Assembly (NCBI GenBank): GCA_963556255.1
Contig: OY744606.1
Coordinates: 3,068,692-3,132,691 of the forward strand
DNA: 64,000 nt
Origin: Allolobophora icterica
Taxonomy: Eukaryota > Annelida > Clitellata > Crassiclitellata > Lumbricidae
Reading direction: 5' to 3'
The notes below the pieces were generated by a model. That model was not told the origin of the DNA, made no database searches, and was given only the letters and a program-made list of their open reading frames with translations. The position numbers and the translations under genes are program-made. Shown in pieces: positions 42,311 to 53,539 of this stretch. Each line of letters starts with the position of its first letter. The stretch's first letter is position 1.

Positions 42311-43660
42311 CGTCCGAGAAATTTCCAAACTCTGAACAGTGAAATAATATGCAGTACTCTGATTTATATTAGGCAATTAAAACCTGTTATCAGTAATCGT
42401 TATCTCGAAATTTCTGAAGCACCCAAGGCATGCGAAGTTGCCGGAACCAGCGTATTCACAGGCGCTTAGTCAAATCATTATCGATAGGTGGGGCCGGGGT
42501 GAAATCGGTTCCAGGTCAAGATCCAAAGGGTCAGGCAGGTAGAGTAGCTGTCAGACGGCTAGGATGGTGTGTAGAGTTGAAACGGTGAGTGAGGTAAGGA
42601 GAAGAAGAGGAATCGGTATATGATTTGTGAAAGAGAAGTGCTTTCAGTTTTGAATGAAACACCCGTGAAGAGAGAACAACTGCAGGTGAGCAACAGTCAT
42701 CTATTTTCGTAGTATTGATAGACATCAGTGACACTCGCCGTCTATTCTGGTTTCCAAATGAAATGCCCGTCCCAAAGCCAACACCTAAATATAGAACTAA
42801 TGCGTGCGCAGATTGTATGGAAGGATCTTCTATATACACTGCAATGTGTGCATGGTTCACAGCTGATCGTGTTGTTTGTTGGTCATAAGTGGGTCGGGTC
42901 ATCATCGTTTTGTCGGTCATGTTGCATCGATTTGATTGGCTGGCGGCGTTTCCCAGGGCTAATATTACGCACACGTGAGACGCTTCTTATGAATTGGGGC
43001 TTTTAATAATTCGCCCGTCGAGCAGAACTTTATTTGTAGCTAGGGCTTTGGATGGCAGTGGTGGCGTAGGTGCGTGTGTCACCATTTGTGGTTGAGGTGG
43101 TAGTACCAGTGCGTGTCCTGGAGCGGCGAGCGTGGAGGATCGTGGAGCTCTTGGAAGACGGACGCAAGCACGCACGTACGAACTCACACATCTTCCATGG
43201 GGGACGTCTTTCAGGACTTGGGTGGCGAGAGACAGCAGTGGCCCAGCATAGACATGGCTGGCTATCGACGCATCGGGTAAGTCTTTCCAATTCCAACTTC
43301 CTCTTTCCAGTATTCGTGCTTGCCTAAACTTGGTTACTACGCTCTTCTTGTGCCGCTGACAGCAAATGTCTGTCCACGGATCAGACCAAGAGGGCTGTTC
43401 CAAGGACATGGTGAATTGTTACCCATACAGGCCTACGGTGCACCAAAAGAAATTACCTATAGCCAAGTGATGTTTCGTAATCGTAATCGTAAACTTCTGA
43501 TTTCTAAAGGGCTACTCAAAAGCTAAGCGCAGGGCACCAGCTTATTTACGAGCGCTGATTTTAAAATTGGGGTTGTGATTGCTCTGCTTTTTCGCTTGTT
43601 ATCGAAACTCGTATTTCGTTGTAGGCGTTCCGTGTATCTTCACTAGTTAGGCCCCTAAGC
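42311..43660. other. Unassigned DNA
   Basis: No gene supported. 43197-43278 could be read as a small first exon (ATG GGG GAC GTC TTT CAG, then a donor GTAAGTC after CGCATCG), but no partner exon was found. 43480-43560 is a diverged end of the foldback repeat (CGCAGGGCACCAGCTTATTT). Confidence 0.35.
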
Positions 43661-43669
43661 GGTTTTTAA

Positions 43670-44090
43670 TGTATGTATGCATGTATGTATGTATATACTA
43701 TGTATGTATGCATGTATGTTTGTGTATGTATGTGCATGTATGTATGTATGTATGTATGTATGTATGTATGTATGTATGTATGTATGTATGTATGTATGTA
43801 TGTATGTATGTATGTATGTATGTATGAATGAATGTATGTATATATATATATATGTATGAATGAATGTATGTGTGTATGTATGTATGAACATTGTATGTAT
43901 GCATGTGTGTACATAAGTATGTATGTATGTATGTATGTATGTATGTGTGTGTATGTATGAAAATTGTATGTATGTATGTGTGTATGTATGAACATTGTAT
44001 GTATGTATGTATGTGTGTGTGCATGTATGAACATTGTATGTATGTATGTGTGTGTGCATGTATGAACATTGTATGTGTGGGTGTGTATGT
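43670..44090. repeat. (TATG)n microsatellite
   Basis: About 420 bp of ATGTATGTATG with small interruptions (TATATATATA, GAACATTG). All open frames here are simple Tyr-Met-Val-Cys or His-Thr-Tyr-Ile repeats. Confidence 0.95.
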
Positions 44091-44099
44091 ATCAAGATA

Positions 44100-45400
44100 C
44101 TTTATATAGCTCCTGTTAGATACGTCACGAAATCAGTGTACCATATCAGTTGTGCATTAGACCCTGGCACGATAGAAGTTACTAATTAACAATAATTAAC
44201 TGTACGCATGGCTATCGGACTGATCGAGGCGAGTAAGACAGTTTGCAATGAGTTGACTGCAGGGATTATGATGCACTTCATCCAAGGAAAACTGTCGACA
44301 GGGGCTCTTCAGCTTTGTGCGTCTATGATGGCGTTTAATAGGCTGCTCTCCTAATCTGTTTCGAAATATTGACAAGAATTTCTTCCTGGGATATATTATA
44401 TTTTGTACTTATAAAAATAATGAATTAGACTAGAACAGTCCTTGTCCTGCCCATCTGTAGAATATATATTTAAGAGGCGCTATATAAATGCTTCATTACA
44501 ATTATATTTGCATAATTAAATGCATGGACTATTAGGTTAATGCCAACGATTATCCGTGTCAGTGTTGGCTTGAGGTCAAACCACTCTATGGGATGTTAGT
44601 AATAGTTCGTATTTTGCGGTGGAAAGTAGCCCTAGGCCTAGCGGATTCACAGCAGCCAATGTCAACATACCGGTACGCCTTCCTTTAGGTGAAAAGGCTG
44701 AGATGTCACTTTAAGTTAAAGGTGCCATTACCCTCCCCCTTACGACCGTCAACTTTAACCAAAACGTGCGAGGCCGGACTCTATAGTGTTTAGATATTGT
44801 CCAGGATATGAGTAGCGGAGTCTTTGAGCCGAAGAACAGTTGCCATTAGCGCCTAAGGTGGTGACGGAGCCCATGAAGTGGAGAGCTTGTTCAATAGGTG
44901 CAATGGGGTAAATATTGACCCCTCACCTCAGTCCAGGTGATGCGATGAATGGATGAGAATTGATCGAAGTGTTGTATGTTGATTCTTTTAATGTGGAACC
45001 CGGCTTTTAGACACACTTTGTCAACAATCAGGTTCTAGTCGTTGCTTGGTGATTCCGCTAAGGGGGTGCTAAGGGTGCATGCTGCAGCACCCTGACAACT
45101 TAGGCCTATCCTTTGAATTCCTGCTTTTATTATTTATTGGCAATCTCCAAACTCAATGACATAAGAAAGAACCTTACTTAGTTTAAGTGTTTCCGTTAAT
45201 TACAATGTTTAGGTCCATATGCTTGCAATAATTATTGTCCTGGTGACGCGGGCCTGCACTTAAACCTGCCAGCTATTATTATTATAATCTTTGAATTCCC
45301 GACTTTGTGATTTGATTGGAATTTATCAACTGAACAGCAAAAGACCCTTACACAATTTCAGTGTCTCTGTGATGTTCAAACGCAATGTTTTACAGGTGAT
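44100..45400. other. Intergenic DNA
   Basis: No gene recognised. A SINE-type tail (AGAGGCGCTATATAAATGC) is at about 44473. A GGGGGTGCTAAGGGTGCATGCTGCAGCACCC palindrome-like stretch, centred on GCTGCAGC, is at about 45062-45092, with a relative at 45886-45920. Confidence 0.4.
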
Positions 45401-45622
45401 CATACACTGCAGGCGTAATTTGTGTGGGGGTGTGTGAGGGGTACACCGTACCCTCCACTTTTTGGACTGGGGGTACGTACCCCCACTTTTTAAACAATGT
45501 CAATCAATATTTTATTATTGAGCCTTCCCAGAGATCGCAGTCTCCGCCTTGCTTCATGTAGGCCTAAGTAAGATATTGGTACCCCCACTTGCCCACTTTT
45601 TAGACCAAAGTTACGCCCCTGC
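45401..45622. mobile_element. Small non-autonomous TIR element
   Basis: CAGGCGTAATTTGTGTGGGG near the left and AAGTTACGCCCCTG at the right are inverted repeats around GGGGGTACGTACCCCC. CAGGTGAT at 45393-45400 and CAGGTGAC after the right end could be an 8-bp duplication with one change, but the left end then carries nine extra bases. Confidence 0.5.
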
Positions 45623-45649
45623 AGGTGACACAGACCACTTTCTATTGAG

Positions 45650-45800
45650 TGGGTGGCACGGTGGCCGATTGGTTAGAGCGTTCGACTTGTAAAGCGGAGA
45701 GTACGGGTTCGAACCTCACCCGAGGCTTTTACTGTGTATATGGATCTTGACGAAGTCCTTCACTGACAATTGCTCAGCGCCATTTCTTGCCTACATCTCT
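45650..45800 (+). mobile_element. tRNA-SINE family 3, copy 2
   Basis: The head GTGGCCGATTGGTTAGAGCG (A box), the loop CTTGTAA and GGGTTCGAACCTC (a near-perfect B box), followed by TGGATCTTGACGAAGTCC. The acceptor arms do not pair well, so it is a SINE rather than a tRNA-Thr gene. Confidence 0.65.
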
Positions 45801-46264
45801 TACCTACAACGCCCTTCAAACCTCTCAACATTCTTACATTCGCTAGCTATTCACCATCCAACCGTCCAGGTCTCAGGCCCTCCTTAAGGGGGTGCTACGG
45901 GTGCTACAGCACCCGGGACCGCAGTTTTGAAGGGCCGCATTTTCGGAGGTACATTAAAAACTTATTGTACTTGTAATTGGGCCACGCGCTGATGGCTACA
46001 GGCTTATAGGTAATCCCAGTACCCTGGTTTGCACTAGCGTTAACGCGGCACTGCCAGGTCTACCCGCTCATCATCGTATATCTGTGTTATGTTTTCAGAT
46101 ACATTGCCAGTTTTGAAAAAGTACAGAATACGATGCAATCTATTTTTACGACTTCTGTAATCGTACTGTAGTAGGCCCTATACGACGTAATGCAGATGCA
46201 GTTGTCAGGTGCAAAATAAAATGTACCTACTTACTCGCTAATTCACTTACGTTACTGTCAAGCA

Positions 46265-46497
46265 CGATGCATTACATTTGCTCTCAGCTGTCAATCATGA
46301 TACATTACATTTGCTCTCAACTGTCAATCATGATACATTACATTTGCTCTCAACTGTCAATCATAATACACTACATTTGCTCTCTACTGTCAATCTTGAT
46401 ACGTTACATTTGCTCTCTACTGTCAGTCACGATACATTACATTTGCTCTCTACTATCTATCAATCATGTTACATTTGCTCTCTACTGTCAGTCACGA
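46265..46497. repeat. 33-bp minisatellite, left part
   Basis: Units of ACATTTGCTCTCTACTGTCA then ATCATGATACATT (spacing 33 bp). The array is interrupted by the LTR-like element at 46498 and resumes at 49760-49787 and 50649-50790. Confidence 0.9.
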
Positions 46498-49400
46498 TGT
46501 GGCGTTCTGCGCCCGCCCTGACGCCTGCACTCTCGTTGCGCCGGGCGGGTTTCCGTTGGTGGCGGCTCCAGCCCACTGCCCGTCTGGAGCCCCACCAGAG
46601 TCACTGCCCTGTCTACTTTCACCGTAAAATGGCTGTTCTCTATCTCTGCCCATAGTTAACGTTCCTATCAGAGGAGATCAGGATTGGCCGCTTAAGAAAG
46701 GCAACACTATACAGTTCTGTCTCGGGGTCTGACTCTGCTTCTTCCGCGGTCGCCGGATGGGCAACGTCCTGCAGGATGGCCGTCCTTCAGAACAGGGTTC
46801 GTTCTCTTAATCCGCAGCAGTCTTCCCTCTTTCGTGTGCCTTCTTAGCTACGGGCTTCCTCCAACTCTCCACATGATCTGAACCTCGACGTACCATTCTA
46901 CATCTCGTGACTCGAACTATCGCCATTTATAACGGACACCAAACGTTTTCTAAGTATCGGAAACAAGGAATACATGCGACAAGTCTCTGCATCACATCGT
47001 CCTAGACACGGGTCTATTGGGCAACTGTCAATTGTAACTCTACGTCGTGTCGTCTAGGCACCTGTCCATACGTCTTCCCACCGTACGTATCTCTCGCTCC
47101 ATATCCGTGTAGGGCACACCGGCCTCACACATATATTTTGTCATGCACCACATTTACGGATAAGTTTCCTTACCCGTCTTCTGTGTTGGCAATTACCGAC
47201 CAACACAGTAATAAATTCTGCTTCGAAAGATAACGGTAAGGGGGTCTATGGCACTCTGATAGTGAAGGTCCTCTCTCTATGACCTTCCTATCTACACACA
47301 GAACTTCGTTCCGACCTACGCACGAGGGGGCCCATCCTCGCACTTCAGTCAGTCCTCAGAGCTGTGTGTTACGACAAGCAAATATGTTTCTACCTGGGTA
47401 TCCGACTACCCGGACTTTCACGTGTCGCTCTCTTGGTCTGCGTTAATGCCCCTTTTACCTGGGGACGCTCGTACACTTCACCTTGGGACTCTGACTAGCT
47501 GAACTTCAGCTAGGAAAACCCGGACATCTCTCTTCCAAACATGGGTTCCCGACTACCCGAAAGTTCACGTATCGTTTACTCTTGGTCTGAGTCAATGTCC
47601 CTTTTACCTGGGACTCCCGTACACTTCACCCTGGGATCTGACCCGCTGTATCCTCTCGTTGCGGCGTATCCCTACCCGTTTACACAACCTTTTATCTTCC
47701 CACTATTCAGAATTAGTCTGTCTCGAGACCTGAGCAGTAGAGTGGGCCCTTACTCCACAAGCCGTATCTCTTGAACCTGACTCTCTGAATCCATTAGAGA
47801 ACGTAACAGTTGTGTCTTTTCCGGGAGCGCACAGACTCGTACTCACACTCGATTCTGCTAACGGTATCTGTGGGTAAATATCAGTAAATTTACCCCGCTA
47901 TTGCACACAGACCTGTGTAGCTTTCCACCGTGGGAACTTTCCCGCACACCGGAACAGACAACGGTCGGATCGTCCGGATGGTCTCCCGGACGGATATTTG
48001 CCGGTAAATCGCGGGAGTAACTATGACGCGTAAAACAGCCAAACCCGGATACCGCGTATTTAGATTCACGGGTTGTTCCCCGATGTTATCGAACAGTTTC
48101 AACAAGATCGTTCCGGTCCTTCACCGGACGTCACCAGCGGAATGTTTCTCCGCACTTTACCGATACAGACCTGTGTTTTTGTATATCTCGGACGATCGGT
48201 CTCTCCCCGAGGTTTACTCAGCCTGCTAAACTTCCACAATCGGGATTCAGACCGGCTCGCGATCTAACGGCAGGGTGGGCCCCAAACCTGTCGAATCGGC
48301 GGTCAATCCAATACCCAAGAGTGATTAGTTTTTGCTGTAACTCGGGATCGCACTGCTCAGCTTTTATGGACGATACTTTAACTGAGTTATCACCACCGGG
48401 TCTTTGCTCGTATAACTCTGACGATCAACAGCTCGGACTCTGCCCGTGTATCTCTGACGGCTACCACCGGGTCTTTGCCCGTTTATATCTGACGGTCAAC
48501 ACCGGGTCTTTGCCCGCGTATCTCTGGGTCTTTGCCCGTGTATCTCTGACGGGTGGCCACCGGGTCTTCGCCCGTGTATATCTAACGGTCAACTGCGGGG
48601 CCTTTCCGCGTGTATCTCTGACGGCTACCACCGGGTCTTTGCCCGTTTATATCTGACGGTCAACACCGGGTCTTTGCCCGCGTATCTCCGGGTCTTTGCC
48701 CGTGTATTTCTAACGGTCAACAGCGGGGCCTTTCCGCGTGTATCTCTGACGGTCAACTGCGGAGCCTTTCCGCGTGTCTATCAGACGGTCACCAGCGCGG
48801 TCTTCCGCGTATATATCCAACGGTCAACAACGGGGCCTTTCCCCGGACTCTACCGATACAGACCTGTGAGCCGTTATCTCTCACGATCGGTCTTTCCCTG
48901 TAACGCGAACCAGAGACCAACGGGATCTTTCCCCCGTCTTTCTATCGTACAGTCACCGGCGGGCTCGCCTTTCCCGTCTTTACCGAACGGCCACCGACTG
49001 GGGCTGCTTCCCAGTCTTTATCGAACGGAACCGCCGGGGCCTTCCCCGGACTATCGAACGGTTTACCAGCGGGGTCACCTTCCCCGAACTTTACCGACAC
49101 AGACCTGTGAGCCTTTATTCCTCGCGATCGGTCTTTCCCCGATTCAGCCTTCCACGATCAGACTCGGTACCTTTCGCGATCTACAACAGGGTGGGCCCAA
49201 CCCCGCTGAATCGGCGTTTACCAGCACCGGTCAGACCGCCTTTGGAGCGGCTGTCACTCGGGAGCGCACTGATTAGCCTTGTAAATAATATATCGTAACC
49301 GAAACCGGGAAACCTGTGATACATGGTATCACTTTTATGCAGAGTGCACACGTCGCCACTCTACGATATAAGCAAAACACCGTGAGGCAGTCTTTACTTA

Positions 49401-49755
49401 TCCCTCGCCACACTATACCGTGGCTTGTTCCTTATATACTAGCCTACGCACACCTTCTCAAATACAGGTGTCTAAGGTATCGAAATCAACCTATGATAAT
49501 AAGCGCCGCCCTAGCTTTAGGCCTTAAATATTATACCCGAAAGCGTGTAATATTATTCTAATTAATAATCTGAATTGCTTAAATGGCAAAAATAAGCTAA
49601 AACTTAAATATTGGCCATTATTATATCACGCTAGCGCTACCATCTACGCGTCGGCCGCGGGTGCCCTCTGATGCATTATTTCACCGGGTAACGCGTCAAC
49701 AAGACAGCTATTATTAATAAAACATGCATCCAAGCCCAGTGGCCTGTCCGCCACA
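46498..49755 (+). mobile_element. LTR-like element (3258 bp) with a hairpin-unit array; possible giant solo LTR
   Basis: It begins TGTGGCGTTCTGCGCC and ends GGCCTGTCCGCCACA, so the ends are TG...CA with the 7-bp inverted repeat TGTGGCG. It is flanked by a perfect 4-bp duplication, ACGA (46494-46497 and 49756-49759). Removing it restores a minisatellite unit. There is no gag, pol or transposase frame and I saw no second copy of either end inside. TATATAC near 49434 and AATAAAA near 49718 could be the promoter and poly(A) signal of an LTR. A Ginger-type DNA transposon also makes 4-bp duplications and TGT ends, but no inner inverted repeat extends here. The element is richer in G+C than its surroundings. 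Two segments, about 48126-48305 and 49068-49225, are direct repeats of each other and bracket the hairpin array at 48430-49090. Another duplication, with a spacing of about 146 bp, starts at 47395 and 47541. Confidence 0.75.
48430..49090 (+). repeat. Tandem hairpin-unit array inside the LTR-like element
   Basis: About 18 units of roughly 35 bp, typically TATCTCTGACGGTCAACA followed by a small stem-loop. Stems differ from unit to unit but stay paired: CGGG/CCCG (48465, 48501), GCGG/CCGC (48592, 48720), CGCGG/CCGCG (48796), CGGGG/CCCCG (48830), ACTGGG/CCCAGT (48996), CCGGGG/CCCCGG (49033). The loops are TCTTTG or CCTT-like. The frames are open only because stops are rare in this G+C-rich repeat. 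Confidence 0.75.
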
Positions 49756-49787
49756 ACGATACATTACATTTGTTCTCTACTATCTAT

Positions 49788-50648
49788 GAGAGGCGCCGCC
49801 AGCGTGACGCACTGGACGCACGTGCGTCCACCCACCAAATCAAATCCACACAAGGATTAGGCATCGCATCGATATTTTTGCAGTGTGATTCTCGTTAACG
49901 TTAACGATAACGAAAATGTTCGTTAACGAACAAAAAATGATTTCGTTAACGATAACTATAACTATAACTAAAAAATATCATTAACTATAACTATAACTAT
50001 AACGAAAATAACACTAACGAAAATTCATTGCTATTTTCGTTAATACGAATAAAAAAGTGCAATATCAACTAACGTCAGAACGTGAAAATACACCCGTTAA
50101 CGAAAGCAAAATGATTCCTATGTTCGCCTTGGATGTCGGTGAATATGGAGCGCTGTGTAGTCATGAAGCTGAAAGCACCCATTCGTCAAAGCTCTAAGCA
50201 AATTATTGTGTAACACGTCTTCATAATTCAGTGTGATTTTCATTAACGATAACGGTAACAAAAATGTTTTCGTTAACGAAAGCAAAATGATTTCGTTAAC
50301 GATAACTATAGGCCTAACTGTAACTAAAAAACAATATTAACTATAACTGTAACTATAACTAAAATGAAAAACCATTAACTATAACTGTAACTGTAACTAA
50401 AATAAAATCTGTAAGGAGAATCACACTGTATTTTTGACAATTTCCCTGTGTAGGCTAATTTTGGTTTACCACACAGTATGTATAAATAATTAATATATGA
50501 TATCATATGCATGTATTATACTGTACTTTTATGAATCACTCTCAGTCTTTTTCAGTGAATGGCGACGAGTGGCAGACAGAGGACGGGTGCGGATGGGGGA
50601 GACGGGAGGGGTGTGCGTCCAATTTTTTAAAGCCTGGCGGCGCCCCTG
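49788..50648. mobile_element. Non-autonomous hAT-like element (about 861 bp)
   Basis: AGAGGCGCCGCCAG at the left and CTGGCGGCGCCCCTG at the right are inverted repeats. The flanks TATCTAT (49781-49787 and 50649-50655) are a 7-bp direct repeat; the eighth base cannot be fixed. The flanking DNA is the same 33-bp minisatellite on both sides. The interior has two blocks of CGTTAACGATAACG and TAACTATAACTATAAC. No transposase. Confidence 0.8.
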
Positions 50649-50795
50649 TATCTATCAATCATATGTATTACATTTGCTCTCTATTGTCAATCATGATACA
50701 TTACATTTGCTCTCTACTATCTATCAATCATGTTATATTACATTTGCTCTCTACTGTCACTCACGATACATTACATTTGCTCTCTACTGTGTGGT
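50649..50795. repeat. 33-bp minisatellite, right part
   Basis: Continuation of the array at 46265 (ATTACATTTGCTCTCTACTG units), followed by a (GTGC)n and (TG)n tract at 50799-50840. Confidence 0.9.
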
Positions 50796-51179
50796 GTGGG
50801 CGTGCGTGCGTGCGTGCGTGCGTATGTGTGTGTGTGTGTGACACAGAGATTGACTGGTCTGTGATTGATTCAAACTGATCCCCACAACCAAAATGCGTTA
50901 TGTAACCGAAGCGCCGCGCAGTCAGAAGCCGAGTAAATGCTGTTCAGCAAAGTTCTCTCCTTCTCCACCGCTGTCCGTTTGAATAGGCGCCACGCCTTTT
51001 AAGGTCTCCGTATACGGACCGTGTTAGCCCGAGATAAGACACCATCGGTATGCAAACCGGGAACCACAAGCACAGAGGGGCATGGGACGTATGCTTTAAC
51101 CAATGTGTCAGATATGATAACGCTGGAGTCATTTGATCTCATGCCTCAGTAGACTGTGAACCGTTGAAGCGTGTCATAT

Positions 51180-51420
51180 ATACACGAGAGGCCGATTGGC
51201 TAGAGCGCTCGCCTTGTAACGCGAAGAGTATGCTACTGGTTCGATCGTCCTTCTCTGAGACGGTTACTGTGTATACATGTATAGGGTCCTTGAGCAATTC
51301 CTCACCTCTGAATACCTTTGTCAGCAGATGCGCTTGTGAGGAGTGGCCATGGAGAGCTACACACTGTCTGTTAGTTTACGCTTAGGTATACGTAGTGTCG
51401 ATATGGGTAACCCTGCTTAG
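51180..51420 (+). mobile_element. tRNA-SINE family 3, copy 3
   Basis: AGGCCGATTGGCTAGAGCGC (A box), the loop CTTGTAA and CTGGTTCGATCG (B box), then GGGTCCTTGAGCAATTCCTC, comparable to the body at 29640 and 45735. Confidence 0.6.
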
Positions 51421-51513
51421 TGGGCAAATAGCCCTTTGGGGTTACCATTTGTCGCCTAATATTACTTACCTGGTTTTCTTGTACACAGATGGTATAACAT
51501 GGTTACAATAAGC

Positions 51514-51859
<346 letters not shown>

Positions 51860-51979
51860 ATACCTGGATCGTAAGAGTTATTAGAACAGGTTTTACCCAA
51901 GGTATTGGCACTATTGGGTAATTGTACATAAATATTTTCTGGCCGTATCCAACACTTCCTTGTTTCTTATGGCAACACA

Positions 51980-53040
51980 CCAACAACGTCAGCCATCATT
52001 CACCCATTTCGCCAAAGGTCAGCAGAAGAGAAGTATCCACGTAGGCGGGCCTGGTATATTTCGAACAAATAGCCGTCGTGTTCTTTTGAGTAACGGTTGA
52101 AATGGATCAGTCTGTTTCCTGGGCGGAATTCTGGCGAACGTGATTACATGCGCGTATGCTTGATCATGGCGCGCGTGAGTTAGTAAAAATACACGAGCCA
52201 TGTATATGTAACATTGGATGCATCACTCATCACTCGAATACCTGGACGTGATTTGCGTCACGTCATCCTTACGGGACGGTGTCGTCACGTATACATCGTC
52301 ACGTAGACACACAGCCTTGGCACAGTCACAAGATACGTTGCCGACGAGTGTAGATAGGCGATCGGCGTAAGGTTTGACCTGGTTCGAAAGAGCTGCCTGG
52401 CGGTGCCTGGACACTTGGTGTGGCCGTGAAATGCAGCCGATCGGAAAATAGTTTGACGGGTAAGTTTTTTTTAAATGCTCGGCTGTTTTTTTTACCGATT
52501 GTTTGGCAACAAACGACGCTATTGTCTGTGTGACAATGAAGGCACGCTGCTGCCTGGAATGCCGCAGCCCCGCGCTTCGTTTCGATTAGCAATTCGCAGG
52601 ATTAAGATTGTCCTCGATCCAGGATTCCAACAGGGCTGTACTTCTTTAGCTTCCTGTATAGTATAGGCCTACATGCTTAGTGTCCTCTTTTCACGAGAGT
52701 CGAATCATGTTATAGGCCTACGCTTGCGAGTTGTTATAATCTTGGAGAGTTGCTATATAAATTTACTGAATGAATGAATGAATGAATGAATGAATGAACA
52801 AACGAACGAATGAATGAATTGAGTAGGCCTAACTTGAAGACGCTGTAGGCCTACGTCCTGAAAATGACTGAGCCTAGACTTTGTATGCGGCGGAAATTTT
52901 GGTCGTGCCAAATAAAACGCTGTACCAGGTACGTTGTCAGCCATCTCGTCCACTGATCCGTTTGGGATGCCATTTTATTCGCCCCATGTAGCCTAATTAG
53001 GACCTCCATTAGACATCGATATCTGGACAACCCCGCTGAT
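51980..53040. other. Intergenic DNA
   Basis: No gene supported. A SINE-type tail (GAGTTGCTATATAAATTTAC then (TGAA)n) is at 52745-52820. The short open frames at 52019-52666 have no family resemblance. Confidence 0.45.
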
Positions 53041-53043
53041 ACG

Positions 53044-53401
53044 ACGCGTCGCTTGTGAATAAGCTGGTTCCCTGCGATTAGCTTTAAAGTACCGTTTTAA
53101 AAATTCGGAGTTTAGGTCACGCTGTATATATATATAGCATCATGCACCACTTGCGCTATTAAGGCTCTAAACTGTCAGTGAACACTGAAACGACCCGGGC
53201 CCTATTCCACAGGCAACCCGTGCGCCTAAACACGCAACGCGCTTATAATTCGTATGGAAAGCGCTAGGCTAAGCGATGACTCGGGCAACTTATAGACAAG
53301 ACCGAAAATCAACAGAGCGTGACCTAATCGTAAACTCCGAATTTTTAAAACGGTACTTTAAAGCTAATCGCAGGGCACCAGCTTATTCACGAGCGACGCG
53401 T
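53044..53401. mobile_element. Foldback (long-TIR) MITE, about 358 bp
   Basis: Arms of about 80 bp match in inverted order: ACGCGTCGCTTGTGAATAAG, then CTGGTTCCCTGCGATTAGCT and TTAAAGTACCGTTTTAAAAA on the left; TTTTTAAAACGGTACTTTAA, then AGCTAATCGCAGGGCACCAG and CTTATTCACGAGCGACGCGT on the right. Diverged single ends recur at 430-545, 43480-43560 and 55568-55592. No coding capacity. Confidence 0.85.
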
Positions 53402-53537
53402 ATGTATGTATATATATATATATGTATATATATGTATATATATGTATGTATATATATGTATATGTATGTATGTATATATATGTATATATATGTATATATA
53501 TGTATGTATATATATGTATATATATGTATGTATGTAT
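53402..53537. repeat. TATG/TA microsatellite, left of the transposon
   Basis: Imperfect TATATATATGTATG repeat. The same type of repeat resumes at 55488 after the transposon. Confidence 0.9.
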
Positions 53538-53539
53538 TA

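Noticed and set aside
43655..44109. Open frames of 60-146 codons on both strands
   Set aside because: Translation of the (TATG)n microsatellite.
45655..45735. tRNA-Thr gene candidate with a good B box
   Set aside because: The acceptor and anticodon stems do not pair properly and the same head is repeated at 29577 and 51180 with a SINE body.
47541..49276. Long plus-strand open frames (up to 200 codons) in the LTR-like element
   Set aside because: They follow the ~35-bp repeat and have no gag, pol or other recognisable motif.
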